A DNA stretch of 64,000 nucleotides from Ashinkailepas kermadecensis (GCA_034440615.1 JAOTOM010005156.1:491001-555000); one strand, 5' to 3'. Numbered from the stretch's first letter, positions 1 through 13,102 are shown. The notes: generated by a model not told the origin, from the sequence alone. Numbers and translations are program-made.

Positions 1-1690
1 ACTCCCATAGGCGCACGGCCTAAAACCGGCCGCGTTTTCGTGTTTTCACTTACCCTTCGCTAGGTGGGCTGGAAAACAGCTGTTGGTTTCCAATCCAGGC
101 GTACGTGATCCATGGTGCTAGGTGCTAACCGTTGGCCTGAAACGTAAATCCACCCGTATGGACTTGGGATTTTCGCAATTTTCAGCGCGCCGGGCGGCCC
201 GAATTAGCGCCACACAGCTGCCGAACCTATGGTCCGGTCGACACGAAATCAACACCAAAGTGTAGCCACGACAATGGTGAAGCTCACGAGTGTAAATATT
301 TCCACCCCACGTGGCACGTGTATACGGTGGGTGGGTGAAAAGCGAAAGCGATGTTTTTTTTAAACTGTTTTTCACGATTGGGTCTGGCGCTGGAAAACTA
401 TTGGATTTGAAGACACGACACTGCTTGCATTACTTGGCTCTATGTACCGGCTATACATTTCACATTGGCCACATTCACCTGCCGTGCAGGTGGGCGTCGT
501 CACTGAGACGACAGTGGGAGGTATTTGGACTTATAAAATCGGCTCCGTTTTCCATGCTATTCACGCCCCTGTAGAACGCCATTTTTTAGTTCAAAGTGAC
601 ATACACTCGTAGCCGCGGATTTTCTGATGACCACGGTACATTTAAATTTTCCCCAACTCAAATAGTTTTGTTACAATCGTGGACGGCCCGACTCATTACA
701 AACACGCCTGCTCGGCCGTCCCAAAAGGCTCCAGCATGCCACCGCCGGCCGGCGGTTTTGCTCCAGAAAGCTTGAATCGGTTGAAAATTATACACTAATG
801 CGTGCGCTGCCGCGCCAGCTGCACTGCATTTGGAAGGATTTCATATATAAAATATACGTTTCCTATGCTTAAGCATTGTCAAATTTGCGCCCGTTCCTTC
901 AACATGTGAAAATTTCGGGTGCCGTGACCGGGTACCCGATCGCCCGGATCGGCCGGAACCGCGGCTGCACACCGAGGGAGAACCCCATAACCCTCTTATC
1001 GGGTCAAACCCTATGCCGAGAAGCCGACACGTTGCCGGTGTTTCGAAAAGCTGCGTGCGACAAGAATGATTTCGAACAATCGATCGCGCCCATCAACGAT
1101 TCCAATTGAATTATCATTGCCTGTTCGATTAAAATGTCGGTCTATGCGAACCATGGGACAAAGTCTGTCCTCCCCTGATGTACGGGTATGCTGCGGGGGG
1201 GGGAGGCAACTGAGGGATGGAGGCGGTAGACGGAGCAGCGGTGGAAAAGTGATGTTTTTATTTGCTTCATTGCATTCACTAGATGTAAGGATCGTGTTAA
1301 ACCATTGGAACTTTGGGGAAGATGCATCCACGTGATATACGCCTATGATCGGGATACAGACCATGAGAATACTGGTGTACGGGTTATTAATTTCGCGTAT
1401 CTATCGCTAAAAAAATGTCTGCCGACGCAACTGTAAGTAGGTCATAACCTATATACAGCTTGCCGCAAGCATTTGCCACGTCCACCCATTCAGATAGACG
1501 GGGTGGGGATATGTGGTAGTGCCAAGTCAATTGGTGTAATTTTAAGTGAGTAAAAATACTACCGGACAGGCGGCATTGTATGCTATAGCTTCGGCCATTG
1601 GCATGATATACCCACAGCTGGTGGCATGATAATTGTTTTCCTCCCCGCCAGCTGAATTGACGTTTTACTCTGACACAGTGAATGGATTGG
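1..1690. other. Non-coding flank, nothing recognised
   Basis: Only short open frames without recognisable domains occur on either strand. No tRNA-like, transposon-end or array structure was found by eye. The stretch lies outside the tandem duplication that starts near 3611. Confidence 0.5.
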
Positions 1691-2490
1691 TGTATCTCCC
1701 GCAATCAGCTGTGTCTGTGGTTGGGTTGGTATGAGGAGCGAGGCAGTCGGGAAGTGAGAGGCCATCCATACAGGCGCGGGCGTTGGTACGGAATTTATGT
1801 GTTGGGTGGGGGGGGAGTATAAGGGAGTGATGTACTCGGGGGAGGGAGGGGAGGTCGTCTTACAGGAATATTTCCACGAATGAAAGGCAACATTTAGCAA
1901 TTTGTTGGCAAGGATAAATTTCCTTGTAAGAATTTTCAATGCAATTCTTAAGTCGGGCAGAGATCTGGCCTTGGACTTAGTGGCGCTCAAAACCAAACCC
2001 GACGGGATCTGGGCCCTTGCACATTTAATTCCTATTTGACTCTGCTACTTATTGTTGTGGGCACTGGCGTCACTACCAACTTTGTTGTGAACAAACCGGT
2101 CGTAGGTGGTGGGGATGATATGGGGAGGGAGGCAGTCGAGAAGTGGGAGGTCGTCCATGCATGCGCCGGCGTTGCTACGGAATTTGTGTGTGTGTGGGTG
2201 GGGGGGGATGTACTTGGGAGGAGGAGGGGAGGTCGTCCATACAGCAATGTTTCCGCGAATGAATGGGAATATTAAAATGCTTTTCTGGGCAAGGAGACCG
2301 AATTTCTTTGTCAGGATTTCCGATGAATTTCCTAAGTTTGCCAAAGATTTGGCGTCGGGCTCAGTGGCCATGAAAACCGAACCCAATGGGACCTTGGCCC
2401 TTGCACATTTAATTCCCATTTGACTGTGCTACCGGCCGTATTGTGGTGGGCACTGGTGCCACTACCGACTTTGTTTGTCTGGGGTTGGGG
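1690..2490. repeat. Direct tandem repeat, about 390-bp unit, two diverged copies
   Basis: The segment beginning GAGGCAGTC at 1740 recurs at 2129. Both units share the G-rich tract, a CACGAATGAA/CGCGAATGAA block, a 'gggcccttgcacatttaatt'-like block and an ending around GTGGGCACTGG. A third partial unit begins near 2424. The short frames overlapping it look like by-products of the repeat. Confidence 0.75.
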
Positions 2491-3600
2491 GACGGAATGT
2501 TTTCGGGTTATTTTTTTTCTCAAAACATCGCCATGGGTTATTTTTTTTCAATGTGTGGGTCGACAGAAAACGTGACAATGGAGCTGAGAGATGGATCACG
2601 GAACGTGGTCTGATTCTTTGTTCTAACTTGGAAAATGAAGAATCCCTCCCCAACAGGGACGATTCCAGAAGCATCGATTGGCAGAAGTTAAAAAAAAATC
2701 TCCAGTTTCGAAACACTTACCAGAATTGAATTGCTAATATACGTTTGGTTTGATTTAGACAATATTTATTTCAAAAACTATTCGTAAATGTCAAGATAAT
2801 AACACTTTAGTGAAATATTTCGGTACAATCGACCACTTTTGAGGTAAAGGCATGAACCCTTTGCCGACTAAATTCGCCCCTTCCACCCGCTCCCAAACCG
2901 GTAGTGGTACAACGGTTGGTCTGGTACTCACACCGTGTTCGGAATAAAGCGCACAGCGCACAGCGCACTGATACAGAACCCACTTATCTCCATCCCCACT
3001 GGTACCGAAAATTTGTTCTCCTCGCCATGGATAGCTTCTCAATATTCTCCTGATCCGCGGCAACATTTCTGTTATATGGATGACTTCCCGCCACTCCGGT
3101 TACCTTGGTGAAACATTTTATTGATTCATTCATTCGTCATGCATTCAACATTCATTCATTCGTTCATCCATTCATTCATCATTTACCAAGCTGCTGCTGA
3201 TAAGCTCTAGTGAAGGGGAAATATCAGGATGCGTTTGTTCACTCCATACATGCCACGTCAATTGGCGTAATTTGGCGACTTCGTACCACCATGCGTGGTA
3301 ACCAAAGTACCCCCCCTCCAGCACACCTGAGGGAAACTGAGATGGCCATTGGCTCTAGGGAGGTGACACACGATACATAGCCCCCTTCTGTATGGAATGT
3401 CAGTTGAATGAGCCCCCCAAAATTGTTTGATTTGCTAGTGCCAAGCTCCTGCAAAATGCGGGAAAAAAGAATGGAGTGGATTCCTATTGTCAAGAGCTCG
3501 CGAAGCGAGCAGCATAGGTCAGATAAGCCCGGCGGGAGCAGGGCGCCTCTGATCTAGTTAAAATATTGATGTTGGGTGGGCAAACATTTTAGGGCCATGT
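2490..3600. other. Non-coding stretch with a CATT-type microsatellite
   Basis: An imperfect CATT/CATTCATT run lies at about 3116-3185. Otherwise I see no gene or element in this stretch. Confidence 0.5.
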
Positions 3601-5269
3601 TCGATATTGCGTTCCTTTTCTGATTCCGAATCATTTGTGTTCGTCTTTTATCTCCACAAAATGAACTTCCCAGAGCTAAAACATGTCAGTCGTGATCACA
3701 TAGACCCTCCAGTAATGTCATTTTTTTGTGGTGGTACGTTTTGGTGGTAGTTTCTGGCCCTACTCATTGAGTGCTTTCCAAAGACACTACTTTCGTTTCC
3801 ATGCAATGCTTAGTTTGGAAATTAGATGGGGTATATAGCGACCCCCCGAGACGTGGTTTGAGGATCTGACCGGAAAGACTACAGAGCGGATCAATGCGGT
3901 TTCAGTCAATCGAGGCCGACATACCAGAGTTTTTTATATTGCGAATTTGGCTTCACTTGACCATGAGTAATTCAAAGTATGCCATAGTGTTATTGACATT
4001 ACCCGGATATCTCAATGCTACCTTGGTGTGATGATATCAGGGCAAGGACGACAGTACATCAACTGGTGGTATTCGGTGGGAGTAGATGCAGTAGTGGTGC
4101 AAGCGAATTGCACTGCTCCATGCGATGTTTGTTGTAAAGCTGTAACATATTGGCAGGTCTAATAATTTAAGTCAATACCAGTCGGAGTAGAACAGGAACA
4201 AAAACGATGTGATAATGTGAACCATTCCTCTCCTCATGCCAGGTGTAGGGAGGTTCCTCTCATCATCCTCTGCGAACCATTCCTCTCCTCATGTTAGGTT
4301 GCCACGGGCGAAATCTAAGCTGTTGGTACTGTTCGGCGCTCACGCTGATGAAATTAGTTTAAGTTTACCATTACGCTCATGGGCGTTGCATGAGAACAAT
4401 GCATCTACAACCGTGAATGTCTCCCACACAATTTTGGCGTGGCAGAGCCGAAGTTGCTTGGTATTGATCGAGGTTGGAACTTTCTTTTTTTGCCTTGCCG
4501 CCGCTCGGCGGTTTTACGGGTTCTCTGGACAGCAAATGTTGGCGCTTGACGCATATGGAGCTATGCCAGAACCTCAATAATGCCTGAAAGCTTCCTGTCA
4601 AAATGCTGATGTCAAATTTCAAGTGAAAAGTGACAGGGTTAAAAGTATATACAAATGTTCGAGTATGACCTCAGAAGGAAGCTAGTTATATTCCTATTTG
4701 CTTAATACCATTGGAAATGCATTCGCTGATGTAGAAATGTCACGTACTTTTAAAATGAATAGTGATAGTGATGGTGATGATTGGCTCAACAAATCCTGGA
4801 GTTTAGCGCAAAAATGACATGGGTAAAATTTCCTGGAAGCTGTTCAATATGGCATCAAAATGCAGCACCTTCGATTTTTCATAGGTAAGAACATAGTACA
4901 GAAAGTTGAATAGCTAATCGATCTAATGTCACTTTAAAGAAAAAGTGAAAGGGTCAAATGATTAGATAATAAAACGCACCACACATCACAAGAGAGCTTG
5001 TTTAAATAATGTTTAAATTTCACCATTGGAAATTACCTACACTTCCTGTAGAAACTAGAATATAACATCAACCATGGCAAGCTCACGCTGGTGATGTTCC
5101 TTCAGAAGCTCACCACCAAAGCGGCGCCACCAGTATTATGTTCGCTCAACACGTCCAACGAACAGCATAAATCATAAGGTGAGAAGGGCATGCTGTTTGA
5201 AAAGCTACACTTTGCATGCATGGCTGAGGCATGGGTTAATTAAATCATTTTTGTGATAACTTGTAAGAA

Positions 5270-5950
5270 TTTGAATTGACGGGTTACAGCATCCATGCTC
5301 ATCAAGGCAAAGCAAGGATAGGAGGTGGGATACTCTTGTATGTGAGGAAAGTAATGAAATGTCTCACAGTAGACGATAGTGTACTGATAGTGTACTGACG
5401 ATAGTGAAGGAGCAGAATCTTGTAGTTGGATATCATCCTGATGAATGGAATAAGATTATGGACTGTGGAATTTTTTAGGCCACTAGACCAGAATGAAAAC
5501 ACTGACAGGCTGATGCAGGAGGAGATAAGTAGGACCATGGGAGAAATATATTGTTGGGCGACTCAAACATAGCAGTGATCGGAAACAAAGCTAGACGCCT
5601 GAGCATATCAGGAAGAAGCTTCGTTGGTTGCTTTGAGTATATTTTCCCTTCAAATGATACATGAGCCTACAAAGGTAACTGAAGTGTTGGATCTGACGCT
5701 TACAAATGAAGAAAATTGAAAAGGTGAACATAGGAGATAACTTCTGTTATAGTGCTCACTGCATTATACCTTTTTCATATATGTTGGTGTAGGAATCAAT
5801 AAAACATTGACTCCAAATTTTGTTAAGGGGAATCACAATGAGTTCAGGATCTTCCTGGATGAAATTCACTGGAAAATATCATTGTTGGGTTTAGATGCTT
5901 ATGAAATGCTGAGAATGGCAAAAGACAAACTACTTCATGGTCAGTATTGA
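5270..5950 (+). mobile_element. Relic of a CR1-like non-LTR element, endonuclease part
   Basis: Broken-frame translation shows endonuclease hallmarks in order: a GGGILLYVR-like strand near 5320, a GDSN-like tetrad near 5555 ('gggcgactcaaac'), and an IHEPTK...VLDLTLTNE motif near 5655-5710. Frameshifts and stops make it inactive. The linker and RT parts of a similar relic resume at about 11265. One element may therefore have been split by the intervening 5.3 kb. Confidence 0.7.
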
Positions 5951-6697
5951 CCGTTCAAGGCGAAGGAGGTGCCACCTATCGGCAGAAACGTTGAACTACT
6001 GTGGGGCAGATATAAGTGTGACATATCTGGCGCGCTACCGAAAACAATTTGGAAACAAGAATGCAAACATGCAAGAGTGACATACATGGAAATGGCTAGC
6101 ACTGAGGTTACGCAAATACTTTTTCAGGTCTTCGAAGTTTGAGAGTGTGAGGGTTCTTGATAATACAAATTGGTAGATCTGCCTCCTAATGCTTTGTCCG
6201 CATCAGCTTACAAACATGCATTGGTGCTGGTATGCATTGTCAAGGCCTCTTTATGTCAGTGTTCTGAAATGTCTCTGAGGTTTGGGTGTCTGCCAGACTG
6301 AAAAGCATGACAGACGCCTTGATGATGTGCACTAGCACCAGTATATTTGCACACTGCTGACTGATGCTTCATTACACTCAAATTTGCACAAGTCCCTGGA
6401 CGCTGCATCACTGATATCCCATCCAGATTCCCATACTTCTCTTCCTAATTTCCCAGTGGAAATTTAGCAGTGTAAATCCACATAAGGGTGAAATTCAGTT
6501 CAAAACCGTAGGGTAAATATCAATATGATTTTCACAATACACCACCAGTGAATGCACATGAAACTTGGCTACATGTGTTTTTATGACAACAGTGTTGCGA
6601 TTAGGAACTACCTATACAAAATGTGCACAAGAACAAGGGAGTGCAAAATCATTCAAATTTATATTGTAAAATTGAAGAAAAAATTAAATGTAACTGT

Positions 6698-8125
6698 ACT
6701 GTAAAAAATGATTCGCACTTTTGCTGCTAATTGCATGCTAAGTGACTGCTTCAAACAACGCTTTTCCCTAAGGATGCTAGTAACAAGCATAAGGATGCTA
6801 GCAACAAGCACCATATGTACTATTCGGCTGGAGGGGGCTAATTCTAGCCTGCAGATGCTAGACGGCAAGAATGAGGATGCTTGATCTTAGCAGCCATGAG
6901 TGTTGTGCCAAGCAGTCCAGAATAATGCAACTGCTTATATCTAGCACTGTTACGGTCCGTGTTTTTTGGCGGGAGTTTGAGCACTCTATGGCTGCTTACA
7001 GTTAGCAGTTGGGTAGTTAAAATAAGCAGCGTAGAAAAATGGCGGGAATATTAGCACCTTAACGCTGCTTAACGAAAAAAACTGCGCGAACACTCGGCCA
7101 TTTTCGTTTGAGATTCGATGGCGTGCGGATCGGTGCAGTCGTGCGGCAAGATTGAAGCGAAGAAGAGAAGTCTCTCTGGGATCAAGAGAACCTCTGGATC
7201 CAGAATCACATGCCTGTCATAGTCTGCACAAGGTGGGTGTGTCTTCACAGCAAATGTTTTTCCACATCCTTGGTATCAATATGATTATGTCAGCATCTTG
7301 CCAACCTCGCTGCGTACACCCCTGAAATTACGGGCGCTGGATGACTTACGCAGTTGATCCAACCTCAAGCTACAATCACTAACATACCTGAGCTTGACAA
7401 CACATAATACCTGGCATGCTTAGCAAGGCATATGCGTTATTGCCATGGGACAAACAAGCTAAAATGTATTTTTTGCATCATTATTAATCTATGGACCCTG
7501 AAAAGCTGAGTGGGCTATGCCAGTTGCATCCTATTCTGTGGGGCAAAACAAAATCATTTCTCAGAAAATGGCTTTTGGGTGGTTTATTGTGCTGCTCAGA
7601 ATTTATTAGCTGAAAGAAAGGATATATTATCCTGGATTATCCTGGATATAGCAGAGCCTGGATTATCACCACCAATTGTTGCTACCAGATAATTGTATAG
7701 GCTTAGCCGAGATGGGCCACTGGGGTTCTTTTTATGTTTTAGCACGTTATGACTGTATAACATTATTATGGATTTTATTTGTTCATAATTATGTAGTCAT
7801 GGAGCCAGTGGAGCTACTCTTTACATCACCATTTGTTCATGACTGGCACTGTGCCATGTAAGACTGAACTGTGATAAATGTGGAGCTTGCATAACAGATA
7901 AAATAAATTGTCGGGGTTAGGTTTCGTTGGTTTATTTGGTGTTATTGTCATTTAAGGTGTCCATGATAAAAGTCTTCCTCACATTTTCCTTCATGAAGCA
8001 ATCAACTGGGTTAGGCTACATGATATTAGGTATTTTAGTTGCAAAATTTGAGATTAAAATTAAAGAAACCACTAATATTTTTTGCTGTTCATGTACTTCA
8101 CTGTAATACATACTAAACTTGCTTC

Positions 8126-8166
<41 letters not shown>

Positions 8167-8185
8167 TTATATATATATATATATT

Positions 8186-8257
<72 letters not shown>

Positions 8258-8259
8258 CA

Positions 8260-8346
<87 letters not shown>

Positions 8347-8733
8347 GCATGTCCTCCTTTGCTATTTGCAAAGTAGGAAATACGTATTCCTTTGCATTGC
8401 TATTTGCATACGAATGCATTAAAAGGGTATATCGCCTGTAAGCATCCTGTTCGCTGTAATATTTCAGATTGGTATCGGACGCTAGCATGTAGCTAAAGAA
8501 GTACCCTGGGGGTGCTAAAGCGCACGCACCCCATGGGTGCTCATTTCAAGTACCATGCTACTAAATATAGCCGAATAAAGAGGTGCTAGATATAAGCACC
8601 ATGCTTATATTTAGCACTTGAAATTTTGCGATGCGATGCCAACTCCAGAAAGGTGCTTAATTCAAGCAGCCTGTGGTGCTGGAATTTGACATTTGAAATA
8701 GCACCAAAGGGGTGCTAATCTTTTTTTTACAGT
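6698..8733. mobile_element. Candidate non-autonomous DNA transposon with ACTGTAAAAAA ends
   Basis: The left end reads ACTGTAAAAAATGATTCGCAC. The right end, read on the minus strand, is ACTGTAAAAAAAAGATTAGCACC, an imperfect terminal inverted repeat. Subterminal regions are rich in scattered AGCACC/GGTGCT and GCTTA/TAAGC words (6720-7080 and 8480-8710). No transposase frame was seen. A target duplication could not be fixed, so the boundaries may be off by a few bases. The element is absent from copy B. Confidence 0.5.
8126..8345. repeat. (TA)n microsatellite
   Basis: About 220 bp of nearly uninterrupted TA dinucleotides with scattered C and G substitutions. It produces spurious Tyr-Ile open frames on both strands. 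Confidence 0.98.
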
Positions 8734-8879
8734 GTGGGTGGGGCACCCAATTCAGTCTTGGATATTTGCAGACACTGTCTGCCATGATTTGCAGTCTGTC
8801 TGGAAGGTAGGTTTTGATCAGCCCGCCCCATGCTGGAGCTGCTCTACAGGAGAACACCTGTGATGAACTTAAAAAAAGT

Positions 8880-9850
8880 AAATCCATAACCTAACCCATG
8901 ATGACGGGGCTGGAAGCCCATGTACTTTTGGTATTGCTAGCACAACACCAACCAAAAGAAGCAATGCTATGCAATAGCAATATTTTGATTAACCTCCTAG
9001 TGGTCACACAACACTGGTATCCAACATCATAATTTGTGTGCACTATCAGGCTCCTTTTAAGGTAAGAGGGAAATGTGACCAAATATTTCAGATACTTGCA
9101 TTTTAATTCAGATAAAGCATTTCAAGAAAAATTTGTAAGAGCACACTTCTTAAAATGACTAAGATGATGTGATCACTCAATTCTGGTTAAAATGCATACT
9201 ATTCAGTTGGTAAGGGAGATGATATGAAAAGGGGGTTGCAGGCGAATATATTCCGAAGAAAAAGCAAGAAGGCTTTTTAAAGGAAGTATTGTGCTACATG
9301 GTATTAACAAGACAAGTTTTGCACACATTTACCTCCGTGAAGCAGACAAAGGGTGTTGTAGTGTTGGTTAGGTTAGGCTAGGTCAGGCTTTTTTTTAGTT
9401 TGGACAATTTTGTTTTATTTAAATTTTGTTAAATCAATTTCTTTCCTAAAAACAGGCCTGGCTAGGTTGTTTGGTTTTTAATTTGAAAAATAGTGGAAAA
9501 AAGGTTTAGTATGTTTGCATTTTTGTCAATTTGTTTGTCCCTTATATGGGAGTTAGGTTAGGTTACATTGCATTTTAATTATTTCTGAAATTATTTTTAT
9601 GCTATGTTACCTAATTCAAAAACCTTTTGTTGGTGCTATTCTGCCTGCAAACTGAAAAGTACGCATTTGCACAGGAAATGGGTGATCACATCATGTTGGT
9701 CACATCCAAAAATATTGCATTGGAAAAAGAAAGTCCAAGAATTTATAACACACCTTAAAACACAAATTTACCCTCTTAAAACTTATCCTAGCCTAACATT
9801 TCAATTTGGGAGACGAAATGAAGTGAATTATTTTCAAACAATGGGAGACA
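8880..9850. repeat. Interspersed repeat with internal inverted arms
   Basis: The arm at about 9155-9215 (GATGATGTGATCACTCA ... ATTCAGTTGG) is the reverse complement of the arm at about 9640-9715 (AACTGAAAAGTACGCATTTG ... GATCACATCATG). Between them lie a 'tttacctccgtgaagcagac' block and GGTTAGGTTAGG tracts. Related copies occur at 28.1-29.35 kb. No coding capacity was recognised. Confidence 0.6.
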
Positions 9851-10020
9851 ACGCGCGAAAGCTTCCAGACGCAGCCGCCAGAGCGGCGACACATGCGAGT
9901 ATGGCATGAATTTCCTGCCGCATTAGCCGCGTCCATGCCTTTCGCTTGTGAAGAGCGGGAGATTGGAGTGGAAGAAGTTTCCTAAGATTAATTACTTGGC
10001 AGATCCTCCTCTAACATGTT

Positions 10021-10090
10021 AACTAGGTGGGATGCGTCCCACCTAGTGCCGTGAAATCCCACCTAGTGGAGTGAAAAATCCCACCTAGAC
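10021..10090. repeat. Palindrome with repeated CCCACCTAG
   Basis: ACTAGGTGGGA-TGCG-TCCCACCTAGT forms a perfect inverted repeat near 10022-10048. CCCACCTAG then recurs twice at roughly 20-25-bp spacing. Function unknown. Confidence 0.75.
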
Positions 10091-10539
10091 AAAGGGAGAT
10101 TCAATGGAGAATGCAATACAAAATATCTTCGTATAGTTCCGGTAGCGGAAGTGATGTTTTACTTAGAACGGTGCATTTCATCAAGAATAAAAATGATAGT
10201 AAATTGGCAGCACTTATACTGAGGTCAAAGAAACGAGGAAGGCTCAAATGTGAAATGTTTCTGTTAAAAAAATGCGCGGTACAAAGCCAGCAATTGGGTC
10301 TACTAGCCGTGGTTTTACAACAACAAAAACATGACCTAGACATTCATACACACCACAGAAGAGCGGGGCGACGCGAGCCAGGCCGCGTGACATGAGTGGC
10401 GAGAGCTAGATATTCATTTGTGGTATTTTCTTCGATGTCGCTAAAATGAAGACAGACGAAGCTAGATGCATTTGTAAAACAGACAAGGTGTATAACGTTG
10501 CGGAATGTTGATCGGTTTTCATCCTCCAGGAGGCACTAT

Positions 10540-11165
10540 CCCCTTTCCCCCGGGCAAAAGGACGGTTGCCCCCCCTGAGAGGTCTTGAGACCCGCAAGAA
10601 CCGCACCGTGGTCGATAAAATAAATTACACCTGACCCCCTAAGAATCCCGTTTGGGCCCCCAAAATTAACACTGGGGTACCTGCAAAAACACATTGAGAA
10701 CACCAGAAGGTCGCGCAGGGGCCCCTGTAAATGTCGCCGGGGGTCCAAAATCACACTGATATCCATAAAAATCACATTGGGGCTCCCCAAAATCGTTCAG
10801 TGACCTCTAGGAATGACTCTTGGGGCTCCAAAATGTGGGACGGGGACGACAAAAAGTCGCACAGGGGACCCTGAAAATAACGCTGGGGGCCTCAAAATGT
10901 CGGGCCGGTGCCCCGAAATAGCGTTCAGAGCCGAAAACGTCTTGCCGGGACTTTTTCGGTTCTGGGGTTCCCCCTTTCCATGGGGGACATACCCCCAGTG
11001 CTCTCCTGTATCCGCCCATGGGGTAGATGCACTCTTAAGGTATACACAACAATGCCCCTGGTAGCTGCCTAGCATAGGTTTAAGTTTCTGAAAATTATTA
11101 GGAGGGCACAATACATGAAGGAAATGGCCAGGCCCAAATAGATTGGGGAGGGGGGGGGGGGGGGC
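10540..11165. repeat. Decayed GGGGCCCCAAAAT-type minisatellite and poly-G tract
   Basis: Diverged units of about 30 bp alternate GGGG(C/T)CCC with AAAAT-rich words. The style is the same as the right half of the hAT-like element at 61.9-63.5 kb. A G-run of about 20 lies at about 11142-11164. Units are too decayed for an exact period. Confidence 0.55.
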
Positions 11166-11264
11166 ACATTAAGGACCGGTGGTTGTGACTTTCCGACGCA
11201 CTCAGCTTAGGATTATTTCATTATCACAGCACTTAGGATTGTTTCATTCCCAATAGGCAAATTA

Positions 11265-12110
11265 TATTAAACCAGGATAAGCATCCTTCATGGCTGACCA
11301 AGGAAGTAAAACATTTACTGAAGTCAAATATGGAGGAATTTAAGAAACTAAAATATTTTAACTCTGAGGTAAACTTATAATCTTATAGAATAGCTCGGAA
11401 TAAAGCCAGGAGGTGTGTTAGGGCATCTATAATGAGTATGTTAGTTTAAAATGAACTGAAAGTAAAAAAACAATATACCTCCGCTACGAACAAGGAATCG
11501 GAATGCTGGGAGCCATTAATAGGGGTGTGAGGGATAAATGCAAGGAAGTCATGAAAAACTGCACTTCGTCTATATCCGACCCCACGTGGAACATTCTGCA
11601 CAGGCATGGAGCTCTTAGTTAGAAAGAGATATAGATACGCTAGAAAATGTGCCGTGCAAAACCACTATGTATCGACATCATCATTAGTGGATTAGGTAAC
11701 TTAGAATATGGGAAAAGCTTTATGGTATTTCATATGTATTCACTGAAGCACCTATAGGAGACTAACGGGTGATATGATTGAAATGCAATAATTCGCTAAA
11801 GGGTTGGGTAAAGTCAATCTGAATCGTCCTCTTCTATTTAGAGCATGACATAGGGGCCATCAATTCAAGTCAAGCAAGTCAAAGTGTAGGACAGTTAAGC
11901 GACAACAGGTTTTTAATCAGAGGGTGCTTGACCAATGGAATAGGATGTCTGATGATGTTGTGGAGAGTCCCTCATTGAATATAGGAAAAGAATATGGTAC
12001 ACAATTTATTAGGTTATAGAGTCTAATTTTTATTTCTAACTAGTGGTGGATGGGGTGAGATATATGCCAGTAGGTGTGCACGGTGCAGGCCCCTGTAAGC
12101 AGGCATGGAT
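11265..12110 (+). mobile_element. Relic of a CR1-like non-LTR element, linker and RT C-terminal part (copy A)
   Basis: Fragmentary translation gives a PWLTKEV-like linker near 11290 and a MLGAINRGVR-like RT C-terminal motif near 11503-11535. A conserved 3' segment ('gcttgaccaatggaatagga') lies near 11925. Many stops and frameshifts are present. The end portion (11905-12110) has a counterpart in copy B, so it predates the segmental duplication. Confidence 0.65.
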
Positions 12111-12698
12111 GAAATTGAACATATTGATGGGGCACTCGTTCTACGGGTGTGTTATGCTGGATCGAGTGCATAGAGCTAGATTGGTATTAGTAGGTTTGTA
12201 GGATGTCGGTGGATAGTTTCCTCGGAATTTAGGATGTGGTATTGGTTGGGGTGCTAATTATCTTTTTGTCCAGGCTTATAGTATCTTCCCATTAGGTATA
12301 CCGTAAAGAACATAGATCCATGCGGAAGCAAGATGATTTCAAGGATGTATTCGCCATTTATTTGGCCAGCATAAGATTGGGGCCAATGTTATGCGGAATC
12401 TGGCGAAGGTGGAATTGTCGGCCGTTCCGGCGGGGCTAGTATATAATTAATGTGCCTGCTCTTAATTAGGTGCGCCTTGACGGCGGCAACACGAGTCTGG
12501 AGCCGTCCGCTCTCAGATATGTAGCTAGTCGCAGGCACATGACGCGCAGAAGCCGTCACCACAGAACGGTGCGTGGGTCCCGGCGTGTGCTGACCGCGGC
12601 CCGCTCTGCCTTCACCCAGACGGCACTGATCCCGGATCCGGACAACTCTGAATGCGGTATCTGCGGCGCACCCCGAGCAGCGACGCAACACAACCGCG

Positions 12699-12790
12699 AG
12701 TCTTCACGAGACGCGGCTTCACGAGACACGGCTTCACCAGACGCGGCTTCACGAGACGCAGCTTCACGAGACGCGGCTTCACGTTTCGCG
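12699..12790. repeat. 15-bp minisatellite (copy A)
   Basis: About six units of ACGCGGCTTCACGAG. Copy B carries a shorter version at 39584-39660. Confidence 0.9.
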
Positions 12791-12997
12791 GCTGCGCGGG
12801 CTGTTCGAGAGTAAAAGGCACCTTGAGGTGACAATGAACCTGAGAATATTGACAGCTTAGTGACTCCCTGCCGGCGCTTGCGAGACGATCGGATCCGGGT
12901 TTCTGGTCACCATGACCTGAGCGGCGGGTTTGTCACAGTCTGGTCGGTGACCTCTCCATCGTCGGCGACCGTCTCTCTCAAGGTCCCCCGGTGGCAC

Positions 12998-13034
12998 GCT
13001 ATAAGAGCACCGCTGACCCAGTTTGGTGTCACTC
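12998..13034 (+). promoter_or_regulatory. TATA/initiator core promoter candidate (copy A)
   Basis: TATAAGAG starts at 13000. A TCACTC initiator-like hexamer has its A at 13031, the canonical 31-bp spacing. The identical arrangement occurs in copy B (39879 and 39910). This is the best-formed promoter upstream of the gene, but its link to the coding exons 10.8 kb downstream is inferred. Confidence 0.45.
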
Positions 13035-13102
13035 TTGTTTTCAGTGTGCCGGTGCACTCTCGGGTCCCGCGTGGCGACTGGAAGTGATCCACACCTGCTC
13101 AG
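13031..13102 (+). other. Candidate non-coding first exon (copy A)
   Basis: It runs from the predicted initiation site to CTGCTCAG|GTGAGT, a strong splice donor at 13103. Length is 72 nt, the same as in copy B, and it contains no ATG that opens a convincing frame. An AATAAA lies 500 bp downstream (13603), so it could instead belong to a short separate transcript. Confidence 0.35.

Noticed and set aside
4236..4580. 114-codon frame paralogous to 37447-37725
   Set aside because: The copies diverge along the whole frame, end at different points and show no domain or signal peptide.
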